A DNA stretch of 64,000 bases from Phialophora verrucosa (GCA_002099365.1 MSED01000004.1:1364001-1428000); one strand, 5' to 3'; positions 21,703 through 32,968 are shown, counted from the first letter of the stretch. The notes: generated by a model not told the origin, from the letters alone. Program-made: numbers and translations.

Positions 21703-22836
21703 ATGTCAGCTTCCGACAACGACAGCGCATTGGAGGCACTCAGTGCCCACACCGTAAGCGGCTGCCCGCGTCGTCTAGCTCAAATTTGATGTTGATAGAG
21801 CGGACAGGATGATGGCGATGACTCTGCCCTCGAGGAAACTGACTCCGGCTACTGGGCGCGAGAAGAGTCAACGCGCTCCGTGACGGCAAGCGTTTACGAT
21901 TATGAGAGACTTCACAACCGAACTTACCATGCCTTCCATAGTGGCAAGTATCTTATGCCCAATGACGAGACGGAAAGATTGAGGATGGACGTTACTTATC
22001 ATGCTTTCCGTCTTGCACTAAGGAACACGTTATTCTTCGCTCCCATCACCCACCCAAGAGCGATTCTGGATGTCGGCACTGGAACGGGCATTTGGGCAAT
22101 GGACGCCGCCGACGCGCACCCAGATACAGTCGTTATCGGTACAGACTTGAGCCCGATTCAACCAAATTTTGTTCCGCCCAACCTGACTTTCGAGATTGCT
22201 GACGCCGATGAAGAATGGACCTTCGCCCAGAAGTTCGACCTTATCCACACGCGGATCATGAATGACTCTTCTCTGCGAAGCTGGCCGCACTTTTTCGAGG
22301 AGGCATTTCGAGCTCTGAACCCCGGCGGCTGGGTGGAATGCCAGGAAGTGGACTACAACCGACGGAGTGACGACAACACCATCCCTCCTGACAGCCGACT
22401 TAGCTTTTGGGAGCGGGAGTGGACAAGAGGCATGGTAATGACCGGTCTAGGCGGATATTGCAGACCAGAGCTCGTCATGGAGCAAATGCAAAATGCAGGC
22501 TTTGTGAACGTCGCCTGTCGCCGGTTCAAACTTCCAGTCGGTCCCTGGCCAAGAGATGAGGCGCTGCGGCAAGCCGGGCTGTTCGGCCTGGTCAACGTAC
22601 TAGAAGGGCTCCAAGGGCTGAGCCTAAAGATTTTTACCGAACTGCTTCACTACTCAATTGATGATCTGGAGGCCCTTTTGGTGGAATGTCGGCAGGAAGT
22701 CAGAGACCGCAACGTGCACGGCTACTGGCCAGTGTAAGTGGAAAGATTTTCACCCCAAACGGATAACAGGTACCTTTCGCTAAGTCTTTATAGCTTTGTC
22801 ATCCTCGGCCAGAAGCCAGAGGACAGTCAGAGCTAG
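21703..22836 (+). CDS. LaeA-like SAM-dependent methyltransferase
   Basis: Three exons, 21703-21753, 21799-22733 and 22794-22836, join to 342 residues. The start gives MSASDNDSALEALSAHT. The final exon gives FVILGQKPEDSQS and ends at TAG 22836. The Rossmann methyltransferase core is clear: motif I AILDVGTGTGIWAMDAADAHP, then VIGTDLSPIQPNFVPPN, EIADADEEWTF, FDLIHTRIM and the post-motif III stretch ALNPGGWVECQEVDY. The N-terminal pattern NRTYHAFHSGKYLMPNDETERLRMD is typical of the large fungal LaeA-like/TAM family. Most such paralogues are of unknown substrate, and only LaeA itself is a proven secondary-metabolism regulator. This copy is more likely a small-molecule or paralogous enzyme than LaeA. 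An alternative acceptor at 21807/21808 would drop three residues. Confidence 0.9.
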
Positions 22837-23640
22837 TCGTGCAATGATATGCGACGACAGGTTAAGAGGCTGTCGCGCCTTGCGGCTGTTTTGCCGCGTA
22901 CACTTTCCAAAATCGTGGATTACAGGCACATCAACTTCCACCGACTCCCAAGTTTGCTGGACTCATCGGTGGTCAGAACATGAAACTCCCGACTGGTCCT
23001 TGGCACACTGTGATGATTATGGAATCAATCGACTTTAGAAGGGCGCGCCGAACAGTTGTACCAGCTGTCGCTCTGAGGCTTTCTGTTGACCTGGGAAGCC
23101 TAACATGAAGCCGCGCTGACAAATGTCGATCACATCACGCGTATTGGCAGTATATCGAGAGACGCTCTCGAGGTTGAACCCTAGAGCGCCACTGCCCAGG
23201 AGATGCCGAGACACGGACTGTTGAGTCTCGTTACTCGACACCACCTATCATGCACAATTGATATTCGGTGACCGCAATTTGGGAAGCCATCTGCGCAACG
23301 TCGAGGCTAGGATGACGAAATCACTCGCGACAACCCCGTTTGGGCAACTCGAAAGTGCTTGGTAGGTTATATGCGATGACCTCGAAAGGCTTGCCGCAAC
23401 GGTTCAGGCGGGATGCAGGTGGCAGGCTACAAGCTAGAGTGTCGGACATTTCAGCTTTCAGAGCTATAAGTAGCCGGGCGAAGGACTGTTACCTTCAGGA
23501 GAACGAAGTGCGTTCAGATCTAACACTGACTGTCAAAGTGTCAGTTTAAGAATCCCTCAGCTACAACTTCTTTCACTGGTTTACCCACCGACCCTTCGAT
23601 AGAGATCGTGTTCTTGCCATTCAACAGGCCGGTCTTCACC
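22837..23640. other. intergenic, promoter of the ABM-like gene
   Basis: About 800 bases between two plus-strand genes. Only short open frames occur on both strands. No repeat or RNA gene is seen. Confidence 0.45.
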
Positions 23641-24294
23641 ATGTACTACGTCATCTTCCAAGGCACCGAAAAAGAAGGCAAAGCAGCAGTCTCGGAGCAA
23701 TACTACAACACCCTCGTACCCTTGGTCAACGAGAGCCCCGGTTTCATCAACGAAACTGGCTTTGCAGCCGTGCACAAAGAGAGGTTGACAGTTCTGGTAG
23801 CAGCTTTTGAGGATGAGGATGCACTAAAGCGCTGGCGAAACGAACCTACGCATGTCAGAATCCAAGGCAAAGCGGCACACGGGATCTATGAGGAGTATAG
23901 GATTCGCGTCGGTCCTCTTTTGGAATCGGTCGGCCAACAAGCAAACCAGAATGAAGGACAGGTAGAGCAGTGTATCCTGCTGTTCTATCGAAAGACCTTC
24001 GAGGGTACACCGGCCGACAGCATAACCTCATTGGTAGATGCGGACACCACTGCGAAAGAGATATCGGATGAGCTGCTTGACTCTTCTGTCTACCAAGGTC
24101 CTCGGATTCTTTGGATTTCGGCTTGGAAGTCGGAGGCCGCTGCAAGCAGTTTTGAGAAGCTTTTACCTCGAACTTCTGGCGACGAGGTTAAGTTCATTCT
24201 TGTGAAGAGGGATTATAGCAAGGTCAGTCGGGAGGATGCGCCCAGCGAGACTCCAGGTGGGGAGCAGAAGGATACTGCGCCTGAACGCGAATAA
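23641..24294 (+). CDS. two-domain ABM-like (antibiotic biosynthesis monooxygenase fold) protein
   Basis: A single exon encodes 217 residues. The start was placed at ATG 23641 (MYYVIFQGTEKEGK), because the frame upstream begins only with GTG and has no typical start. Residues 1-90 look like a dimeric alpha/beta-barrel ABM domain: YVIFQ strand, YYNTLVPLVNESPGFINETGF, LVAAFEDEDALKRWRNEPTH and HGIYEEYRIRVG. Residues about 105-195 (VEQCILLFYRK, ILWISAWKSEAAASSFEKLL, FILVKRDYSKV) look like a second, more diverged ferredoxin-like domain. ABM proteins include quinone-forming monooxygenases in polyketide pathways but also heme oxygenases and proteins without known activity. Its place between a methyltransferase and other tailoring-type enzymes is suggestive only. 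The C-terminal 20 residues are polar and disordered. Confidence 0.75.
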   Translation: MYYVIFQGTEKEGKAAVSEQYYNTLVPLVNESPGFINETGFAAVHKERLTVLVAAFEDEDALKRWRNEPTHVRIQGKAAHGIYEEYRIRVGPLLESVGQQANQNEGQVEQCILLFYRKTFEGTPADSITSLVDADTTAKEISDELLDSSVYQGPRILWISAWKSEAAASSFEKLLPRTSGDEVKFILVKRDYSKVSREDAPSETPGGEQKDTAPERE

Positions 24295-24832
24295 ACCGTT
24301 CTTGTTGCATTGGTGGCTGCCCCGTTCTCATCAGAGGTAGAGACGGTGTGCGAGCTGGAATTGGTGTGCAACGCCGTCGAAGAAAATGCAGTATTTAACT
24401 AAGTCCCGGGTGCTTGACCTTCGCGTCAATTTTTCGATTAGTTGCCATCCACATATGTGTTTCGGGACCCAGCGTTGAACACGATCAATGTGACCATCCT
24501 GTTGTAGAAGGCAAGCATCCTTCTCGCCGTCGTCGATCGGCCAATCGTTACCGGTCGGAGGAGTTGCGCATCTAGCTTGCGGACCTAGCTTCATGCAACT
24601 CGGGCGTCATTGGCGGGCGAGAAAAGCAGTTGTCCAGCCACCGCCGAACGTTGAATACAGTAGTAGCTAAAGATGGCGCGGAGGAAGCTCTGCTCTGATA
24701 TTCTCGAGAATCTGATCGATTTCAAACGGCAATAGCATCACTAAGCGTGACGTTTGCGCCTGATTCGAGCTTCCAATCGCTTGCGCCAGGGCCTCGGGTA
24801 CAGTCATAGTGCGGGCTTGCCAGCAATACGAG
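24295..24832. other. intergenic, promoter of arylsulfotransferase-like gene
   Basis: About 540 bases between two plus-strand genes. No supported feature. Confidence 0.45.
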
Positions 24833-26720
24833 ATGATTGTCCCTCGCGCGTGCTCCTCGTCAGCTCCGCTCCGGCTTGTTCTTGCCGTCCTGGTCACACT
24901 ATGCATCTTGCCAGGCATTCAGGCACAGGGTGTGGTGTCGTCGAAGACGAACGGAACAGGACCACTGTCGCAATACAAATCTGTAAGAACTCTGCGGATC
25001 GCGCTGGAGCCACGGGCTGACATAGAAGCAGAGACCTGACATATACGCGCCATTCCTAAACATTTCCCTGTTCCACGAAAATGTCGTGACCCCAGGCTAT
25101 ATCTTTCTCGGACCATATCAGACGTTTCAAGAGGCGATTTACATTTATGACAACCGGGGAGTCAGTCTCGTAGTTACAGGTGTGCGTTGGTGACGGGAAG
25201 CTGATATGTGCTAGAATTTGGTCTATTCAGGCTACGGCGCGACGGGTGGTGGCCCAAGCCATAATTTCCATGTATGTTCGATTAACGGGACGGACAACCT
25301 GTGCTACATAACAGGCGGGCAGAATGTTGGCTATGGACGAGGCTACGCTCTGGTCCTCGACGACACCTTCACCACCAGAACTTCCGTCCATTCAGGCGGC
25401 GGCGTGGCCAACTTTGATGAGCATGAGTTCAACGTCCTTCCCGATGGCTCGTCACTGTTCACACTCTATAACCCGGAACACTACGACCTCTCGGCATACG
25501 GTGTCACATCTGGCCAAGGATGGATCATGAACAACTTCTTCCAGCGGATAGAGATCGGGACGAACCGGTTATTGTTCGAGTGGTCTGCCTTGGATCACGT
25601 TCAGCCCAACGAAACATTCGTCCTGCCCGACACGACGGAAGTGTCGGGGGACGGCTTTGGGCCCACCACCCCTTGGGACTACTTCCACATCAACAGTGTG
25701 GACATGAACGCCGATGGAGACTATCTCGTCTCTGCAAGGCATACATGCACGTTATACAAGGTGTCCGGGCAGGACGGGCACATCATTTGGAGACTCGGCG
25801 GAAGAGCCAGCGACTTCGCGTTCCCGTCCGGCTTGAATTTCAGCTTCCAGCACGACGCGCGATTCCGCGAGGAGAACGATACTACCACAATCATCTCGTT
25901 GTTTGACAACGCCTCCAACGGCTACAATCAGACGTCGCGGTACTCATCCGGCATGATATTGAAACTCGACCACACCACCAATTCCGTCACATTGCTCCAA
26001 GATTTCGTGGCTCCCTACCAGTTCATCTCCGCGTCGCAGGGGAATGTGCAGTTTCTCGGCGGCGACCGAAACTGGCGGACCTCGAACGTCTTCGTAGGCT
26101 GGGGCCAGAATGCCTATATCTCCGAATATGCGCCCGACGGACGGATGGTCCAACAAGGCCACTTCGCCACGGAAGGGTCAATGAATTATCGCGCCTTCAA
26201 GTATAATATCACGACGAACCCGACCGACGCGCCAGCCTTGTATACCTATGCACGGAACACGAGTGCTCCAACGTCATATTGGATGAGTTGGAACGGAGCT
26301 ACCAAAGTTGCTTCGTGGCGTCTGTATTCGTCTCCAAACCGCGACGGGCCTTGGACCGTCGTCGACACGGTGAAGAAGCTTGGCTTCGAGACCTCGTTTA
26401 CTGCCCCAAGACATCATCCCTGGAGTATTGTCGAGAGCCTGGACGCGGACGGAAAGCCTCTCAGGAATAGCACCAGGGCGATTAGGACGTTTGTGCCGAC
26501 CCCAGAGTTGGCTGCCAAGTGTAATGGACAGGGCTGTCCATCGGCCAGCAGCTATTCCAGCCCGACTGAGAATCCGAACGGGTCGCCAAGTTCGTCTTCG
26601 CCGACGAGTACCAGTACCAATGCAGGCGTGGGCGTGCGGAAACGAGGCGCCCCCAGCAGTGGGTTGGACGGGAAGTTAGGCTTTGCAGCCATGTTCGGGT
26701 TGGGTGCATTCATTGTGTAA
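24833..26720 (+). CDS. secreted, probably GPI-anchored arylsulfotransferase-like protein
   Basis: Three exons, 24833-24982, 25032-25179 and 25231-26720, join to 595 residues. Exon 1 encodes a signal peptide (SSSAPLRLVLAVLVTLCILPGIQAQ). The following RPDIYAPFLNISLFHENVVTPGYIFLGPYQ and GGGPSHNFHVCSINGTD are typical of the fungal Arylsulfotran_2 family. Later blocks include FDEHEFNVLPDGSSLFTLYNP, DYFHINSVDMNADGDYLVSAR and SFQHDARFREEN, the repeated His-containing propeller blades of the ASST fold. Several N-x-S/T sites are present. The C-terminus is a Ser/Pro/Thr-rich stem followed by a small-residue site and a hydrophobic tail (KLGFAAMFGLGAFIV), as for GPI attachment. Bacterial ASSTs move sulfate between phenols. 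The activity of fungal members is not established, so the function is inferred from fold only. Confidence 0.85.
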
Positions 26721-27629
26721 TACACAAGGCGAGAGGCACGGAAGTGTACAGAGCTGCGTTTGTAGAAAAACCAGCTGGCCAAGTTCTCCAGAAATAGAGT
26801 ACAGCTATGGGAATTCTCGCGGACCACTCCTAGAAAGGCACAGGCTGAACGATACAGTACGATCCCAACCTCTAAGCTTCAGTCGTTCGTTCGTTCATTC
26901 ACTCACTCACAAGATAACGCACCCCCTGTATCCATGCGAGCAACGAAGAATGCAGAACCCAGTTCGGGCAATCTGCGCGAATCGACGTGCCTGTCTTTCG
27001 GCCGTGCTGAATCCCCGAGAAAGCCACAAGCCCGGGCCCGAACACAGCACGTGTGGGGAACGAGGCACCCAAACTCGGACGGTCCATCTCCTCTACTCAC
27101 TGCTCGTACTGTATCGTACGGCCGAGCCCCGAGTGCTGGCACGCTGGGTATCGTAAGTAGCCTCGCCGCCCGAAACATAATATACTCTGGTGGCGATGGC
27201 ATTCTTGACGTGAGGCGATCAGGCAATGCGACACAACACAAACACATAACACAAACGCTTACTTTCTTGGTCGTTCGGTTCGCGTTTACTAGTATTATCG
27301 GTGCAGCCGGTTTCAGCTCGAGGTCACGGTCCACGCACGCACGCTGGTTTCGCACAGTGCGTCCGGAGTATACATATACGTGCTGCATTTATTGAGTCGT
27401 ATTTATTGCGTGGGCTCTTTCAGAGATTCCATCGACACCTTTTTTCAGCTTTACCTACAACAAGGACAACCAGATCGTGGCATCGAATATTCGGCACACA
27501 GAGCACCCTCGGTTCAGTGTGACGTCCGGTATCTCTGGCGTCGAGCACAAGTACACTTGTCAGTGGCATCCCATTTCTGGCCCGCCGAGCACACTTGCCA
27601 AACGAAACCAAAGCCCAGGGAGCGAGCAT
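26721..27629. other. intergenic, promoter of FAD monooxygenase gene
   Basis: About 900 bases. Simple ttcg/ttca/ctca tetranucleotide text occurs near 26883-26910. Open frames of up to 160 codons on both strands overlap each other, are Arg/Ser-rich and resemble nothing known; I treat them as chance. Confidence 0.45.
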
Positions 27630-28964
27630 ATGTCGTTCTCCCTGGCCATCATTGGGGCCGGCCCGGCGGGCTTAACGCTCGCGCGCCTCCTGCAAGTCGC
27701 TCACCTGGACGTCTCAATCACGGTCTTCGAGCACGACGCTTCCCCAACGGCGCGTCTGTTCCAGGGCGGGACGTTGGACCTGCACACCGACACGGGATTG
27801 GCGGCGCTGAGGAAATGCGGGCTCTGGGATGAGGCGGTCAAACGGCTGCGCTACGACGGCGAGGAGTTGACGATTGCGGACAAAAATGACACGCATATCC
27901 TGCACATGACGGACGACGGCCCCAAGATCAAGTCCAAGGAGAGTGGTGGGGAGTTGGACTACGAGAGGCCCGAGATGGATCGGGAGGCGTTGAAGGATCT
28001 GTTGCTGCAGAGCGTGAATCCCGGGTGGGTGCAATGGGGGAAGACGCTGCAGGGGATTGACCCCCAGATCGGCGTGTTGAGCTTCAGAGATGGGACGACC
28101 GCTGGGCCGTTCGACCTGGTGGTGGGCGCGGATGGCGCGTGGAGTAAAGCCAGACATGTGCTCACGGATCTCCGGCCACGGTATGCTGGAATCTGCGGCT
28201 TTGAAGGGCACATTGCCAGGCCGAACGACGAGTATCCACAGTTGTCGCGGACGGTAGGGCGCGGGAGCTACTTTGCGTATTCGGACGGGAAGTACTTGGG
28301 CGCGCAAAGGATGGGGGACGAGAGCATCAAGGTGGGCATGTGGTTGAAAAAGGAGGGCCCGGAAGGTGAAAGCTGGCCGGCAGATATGAAGGCGGCGTAC
28401 GGCGATGACGAGGAGAAGCTGAAACACAAGATCCTGGAGTACTTCCACGACTGGACACCGAAGCAGAGGCAGTTCGTGAAGGTGGCGACCAGGCTCCGGC
28501 CCTGGCCGCTGTATGAATTGCCTGTTGGGGAGTTCTGGGAACACAAGAAGGGGTATACATTGATTGGCGACGCGTCCAGTCTGATGACCCCATTCGCTGG
28601 GGAGGGGGTCAACAAGGCAATGAGAGACTCACTTGAACTGGCTGCCCGGCTGGAGGACGCTCTTACAACAAATGGCGACGCGGACGAAGCGGTGCGCAAG
28701 TATGAGCAAAACATGTTCCCACGAGCGAAGAAATGGCAGACTGCCACGATGCGGAACAAGCTCGGAATGTTCAGCAAAGAAGGGCCTGTGACGTTCCTGG
28801 TGGGCATGATTGATGATATTGCAGAGGAGATGGGCAAGGATCTGTCCAAAGGGGTCTTGAGTTGGATCCCGTTCAAGACTATGATGTGGTGTTATGTCGT
28901 TTCTAGACAGTGGGTGGGAGCTTGGAGGAGGCGCGTGAGCGGGATGATTTGGCGGGAGGAATGA
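27630..28964 (+). CDS. FAD-dependent monooxygenase, TetX-like
   Basis: A single exon encodes 444 residues beginning MSFSLAIIGAGPAGLTLARL. The upstream open frame starts only with GTG and was discarded. Group A flavin monooxygenase motifs are complete: the GxGxxG dinucleotide fold (IIGAGPAGLTLARLL), GGTLDLHTDTGLAALR, the DG motif LVVGADGAWSKAR, and the GD motif LIGDASSLMTPFAGEGVNKAM. The GGTLDLHxxTGLxAL pattern is that of the TetX-like branch, which hydroxylates aromatic or polyketide-type substrates, including tetracyclines in bacteria. The natural substrate in fungi is unknown. The C-terminus (TMMWCYVVSRQWVGAWRRR) is hydrophobic then basic and may touch a membrane. It closes the group of tailoring-type enzymes from 18.8 kb. 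Confidence 0.9.
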   Translation: MSFSLAIIGAGPAGLTLARLLQVAHLDVSITVFEHDASPTARLFQGGTLDLHTDTGLAALRKCGLWDEAVKRLRYDGEELTIADKNDTHILHMTDDGPKIKSKESGGELDYERPEMDREALKDLLLQSVNPGWVQWGKTLQGIDPQIGVLSFRDGTTAGPFDLVVGADGAWSKARHVLTDLRPRYAGICGFEGHIARPNDEYPQLSRTVGRGSYFAYSDGKYLGAQRMGDESIKVGMWLKKEGPEGESWPADMKAAYGDDEEKLKHKILEYFHDWTPKQRQFVKVATRLRPWPLYELPVGEFWEHKKGYTLIGDASSLMTPFAGEGVNKAMRDSLELAARLEDALTTNGDADEAVRKYEQNMFPRAKKWQTATMRNKLGMFSKEGPVTFLVGMIDDIAEEMGKDLSKGVLSWIPFKTMMWCYVVSRQWVGAWRRRVSGMIWREE

Positions 28965-29391
28965 AACATAGCTATCGGCTGTGCGTGAAGGAAGCTCATC
29001 ACGAGAGGATGAATCTGTTTGTTCAACTTTTATCAGATACCCAACTCGGTCACCAGAAAACATGTATATAAGCCAACTCAATGCGAAGTACTTTGTAGGG
29101 TTGCAAGGCAGAATGAGAGAGTAGCGAGCAAACAAGCCAAACTGTCCAAACGAGCCAAGATCTGTTTCTGCGCTCTGTTGGCTGAATGCTCTACCGGGTA
29201 TACAAAGATCACAAAGATGAAAGGGAGAATGGTCATCATGTCTTTATTTGGCTGTGATTGGTGGGTTGGCGTGAAAGCTGCACCTCCAATCGAGAAGCTT
29301 TCGTGTCGTCGTCGAGGTACGCCACTCTCCATCTAAACGACCTCTTCCTCTTCAATCTTAAGAGCTGGGACCTGCTCGACAAGTCTGCAAT
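28965..29391. other. intergenic, promoter of nuo-78
   Basis: About 430 bases holding the 3' flank of the FAD monooxygenase and the presumed nuo-78 promoter. No supported feature. Confidence 0.5.
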
Positions 29392-31761
29392 ATGCGGTCT
29401 CAGCTACTTCGCGCCGCAGCGCGCTCGAGACCCTCACCCTCAGTCGCCCCAACGACGAGACAAGCAGCGAGCAGGACCTTTGCCTCCTCCGCAAGACGAC
29501 CTGCCGAGGTCGAACTCACGATCGATGGCAAGAAGGTGTCAATAGAGGCTGGTTCAGCCCTGATTCAAGCTTGCGAAAAGGCAGGAGTCACCATTCCGAG
29601 ATACTGTTACCATGAGTGCGTCTGCTCCTGCTGGTCTACATCCGGATTGTGGCTGATTCCCGTTTCTACAGAAAGCTGCTCATTGCAGGAAATTGTCGTA
29701 TGTGTCTAGTCGAAGTCGAACGAGTGCCGAAACCTGTCGCCTCCTGCGCATGGCCTGTCCAACCCGGCATGGTGGTCAAGACCGATTCACCCATGACCCA
29801 CAAAGCAAGAGAAGGCATAATGGAATTTCTGCTAGCGAATCATCCCTTGGATTGTCCCATCTGCGACCAAGGTGGCCAATGCGATTTACAAGACCAGTCG
29901 ATGAGATATGGAGCCGACAGAGGTCGTTTCCATGAAGTTACCGGGAAGCGGGCGGTCGAGGACAAGAATATTGGTCCCTTGATCAAGACGTCCATGAACA
30001 GATGCATCCACTGCACGAGATGCATCCGTTTCGCAAATGATGTAGCTGGCGCCCCAGAGCTTGGCTCTACGGGAAGAGGAAACGGCATGGAAATCGGCAC
30101 GTATCTGGAACGGAATCTCGACACCGAACTCTCGGGCAACGTGGCGGATCTGTGTCCTGTCGGCGCTCTGCTCACCAAGCCCGGTGCCTTCACTTATCGC
30201 CCATGGGAGCTCACCAAATTCGAGTCGATTGACGTTTTGAACGCCATGGGCTCCAACATCCGAGTGGACGCTAGAGGTATGGAGGTCAAGAGAATACTGC
30301 CCAGGCTCAACGACGATGTCAATGAGGAGTGGATTGATGACAAGACTCGCTTTGCAATGGACGGCCTGAAGACGCAGAGATTGACCACTCCGCTGATTCG
30401 AAAAGACGACAAATTTCTCCCGGCCACATGGGAACAAGCGTTGACCGAGATCGGAAATGCGTATATTCGACTTAAGCCTGGCGAGAATGAGTTCAAAGCC
30501 ATTGCTGGTCATTTGATAGAGACGGAATCTCTTGTTGCTATGAAGGACCTTGCCAACAAACTAAACTCTGAAAACCTCGCCCTCGATCAGCCTGGTGGCG
30601 ATAAGCCCATCGCTCATGGCGTCGATATCCGCGGAAACTACCTATTCAACTCCAGAATTTGGGGTATCGAGGATGCAACTACCATGCTCATCATCGGAAG
30701 CAATCCTCGATGGGAAGCCGCTGTTCTAAATGCACGCATCCGGAAACAATGGCTTCGCGCTCCTTTAGAGATCGGTTACATTGGCGAGGACTTTGAAAGC
30801 ACCTTTGAATACGAGAACTTGGGCAGTGATGCCGCTGCCGTGAAGAAGGCGCTCTCTGGCGATTTCGGCAAGAAATTGGCCGAGTCCAAGCGACCCATGA
30901 TCATTGTTGGCAGTGCTGTTGCAGAACATCCAGACGCTAAAGCTATCTTTGAGACCGTGGGAGCCTTTGTCGACAAAAACCACGCGAACTTCAACACGGA
31001 AGAATGGCAAGGATACAATGTCCTTCAACGTGCAGCTTCGCGGGCAGGAGCATATGAAGTCGGGTTCACCGTGCCATCGCAAAAGGTTGCGGAGACGAAG
31101 CCTAAGATGGTCTGGCTACTTGGTGCGGATGAAGTCACCGAGGCGGACATCCCCAAGGACGCATTTGTCATTTACCAGGGCCACCATGGTGAGAAGGGGG
31201 CACAGCTTGCAGATGTGATCCTCCCCGGATCTGCTTACACCGAGAAATCCGGCACATATGTCAATACTGAGGGACGGGTGCAGCTCACTCGCTCTGCGGT
31301 CGCCCTTCCCGGCGCAGCACGAACGGACTGGAAGATCATCCGTGCCGCCTCTGAATTCCTGGGCGCCCCTCTGCCCTATGATGACTTGGAAGTCCTGAGA
31401 GACCGATTGGAAGAAATCTCACCGGCGTTGAGAAGATACGACACGCTCGAACCGCAGAAACTGACCGGGTTGTCCAAAGTACAGCTTGTTGATGCCAACA
31501 AGGGAGCGAAGGCCTCTGGGCAGAAATTGGAGTTGCCGATCAAGGATTTCTATCAGACTGACGTTATTTCGAGGAGGTATGTACACTTCCGGGCTATCGA
31601 TCCTTGGCCGATAACCTTTTACTTCACCACGCGACGCGATACTGACTTGCTCTAGTTCACCGACGATGGCACGCTGCAGTGCTTCTTTCTTCCAGACCCG
31701 TGACCCGAGTACGAATTTCGCGGCACCCGGGGAGCCTGACGCCCGAATCTCATACGGCTAA
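29392..31761 (+). CDS. nuo78: NADH:ubiquinone oxidoreductase 78 kDa (75 kDa/NDUFS1) subunit
   Basis: Iron-sulfur subunit of mitochondrial complex I carrying electrons from the flavin site. Exons 29392-29615, 29672-31576 and 31656-31761 join to 744 residues, in line with the family's usual length. A cleavable presequence is evident (MRSQLLRAAARSRPSPSV, then ASRTFASSARRPAEVELTID). Cluster ligands are present. The 2Fe-2S set is IPRYCYHEKLLIAGNCRMCL with a later Cys in VASCAWP. The H-x3-C-x2-C set is HPLDCPICDQGGQC, and the last 4Fe-4S set is RCIHCTRCIRF with DLCPVGAL. The small last exon supplies SSPTMARCSASFFQTRDPS and the conserved end APGEPDARISYG. All splice junctions preserve frame. Confidence 0.98.
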
Positions 31762-32009
31762 GCGACAAACTCGGTGGAAATGCAACCCCTTTTAACCGGG
31801 AATTTTGACGCAGCATCTGTATACAGGCATTCAAAAGGCGTTTTTTTAAATCGAGCAAGAGGTAAAGGACTTGGGTGAGCGGGTCCAACATTATGATATG
31901 TACATATCAAATTCAAAGAAACTTCAGACCATGCCCACAAATCTCCTAGGTGAACACTGCTCCAAGAAGCCCCCCTACCGGCCAACAATGAACCGACTAC
32001 GACAAGATT

Positions 32010-32333
32010 TCATTCCACCACAATATCCTGGCTTGTGTCCAATTCCTCAAACCTCCTCAGATCCATCTCTCCCTCTAGAAGAGGCTTGACATATGGATCG
32101 AACGTTTTCCAATAGGGATTCTCCAAATGATACTTTTGGGATGATTCCCTCTCGTAGCGCTCCACGATGGTGAAATCTCGAGGGTCGTGAACGGATTGCA
32201 TGACGAACCAGGAGAGAGTCTCCTTGTCTTTGGAATATACGCGAGAGGCCTCGATGAGCTTGTTCTTTAATTTTTCGATGATGGAGGGGTCTGAAGATTT
32301 GGCACGTAGGTGGACAGTTATGGTGTAAACCAT
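32010..32333 (-). CDS. single-domain ABM-like (dimeric alpha/beta barrel) protein
   Basis: A complete small gene of 107 residues from ATG 32333. The whole protein is one ABM domain: MVYTITVHLRAKSSDPS, then IIEKLKNKLIEASRVYSKDKETLSWFVMQ, HDPRDFTIVERYERESSQKYHLENPYW and FDPYVKPLLEGEMDLRRFEEL. The spacing of strand, helix and the ERY/W elements fits the family. The activity (quinone-forming monooxygenase, heme degradation or none) cannot be read from sequence. It is the second ABM-type protein in the window, unrelated in detail to the two-domain one at 23.6 kb. It is divergent from the phosphate exporter gene. Confidence 0.8.
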   Translation of the reverse strand: MVYTITVHLRAKSSDPSIIEKLKNKLIEASRVYSKDKETLSWFVMQSVHDPRDFTIVERYERESSQKYHLENPYWKTFDPYVKPLLEGEMDLRRFEELDTSQDIVVE

Positions 32334-32968
32334 TTTGACCCTCAGATGCGTGCTGTTTGAAGGTGAGGCGAGTGGAACAATTGGATATTTGTCGTCTTTA
32401 CCAGGTCTGAGCTCCTTATGCCTTCAAGGGAGGGGTCTCTGCTATATAGGTCTATCCTTTTGGGTCGTCTATATTTGCCTCGAGTCACGCTTCCCCGCCT
32501 CACTGGTCTCCAGATTAGGAGGGTGAAGCGAGGCGCAAGAGGTTGAGAACATCCCGAAGGTTGAAAGCTACTTACCTTTGATCTCCCAGCCCTCTGTATT
32601 GAGGTTGTTCCTTTCCGTCGATAGCATTGTCAGATAAGCGTCGCCATAACTGATGCCTTCTTTAACCTTTCGAACAGATCGCCGAGAAGCCGTGGTACCG
32701 TATCGCTGGAGCACGTGGAGGATGGTCCTGTAACTCCACCTAACAGTAAGCGAGAAATCAAGCTATGACGATGTGCCCGCATCTGCGCCTTCGCACGCGC
32801 ATGTTTCTTTTCTACTGGGCACTCGGCTATGTATCGCGCTCCGACAATGCTTGCGTCTCCGCGCCTCTCATCACTATCCATACCCCGGCCGTCACGTCTG
32901 CCAGATATCCTGATAGATAATATGGCTAGAAGGAGAATTGTGTGTCTCTCAGATATCCAAATAGAACT
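32334..32968. other. divergent promoter region, ABM gene and SYG1-like gene
   Basis: About 635 bases. A minus-strand open frame (32630-33016) overlaps the first exon of the phosphate exporter and is not supported. No other feature seen. Confidence 0.45.

Noticed and set aside
26903..27395. Overlapping sense and antisense frames of 150-160 codons before the FAD monooxygenase
   Set aside because: Both are low-information, Arg/Ser/Thr-rich translations of the same DNA; at most one could be real and neither resembles a protein family.
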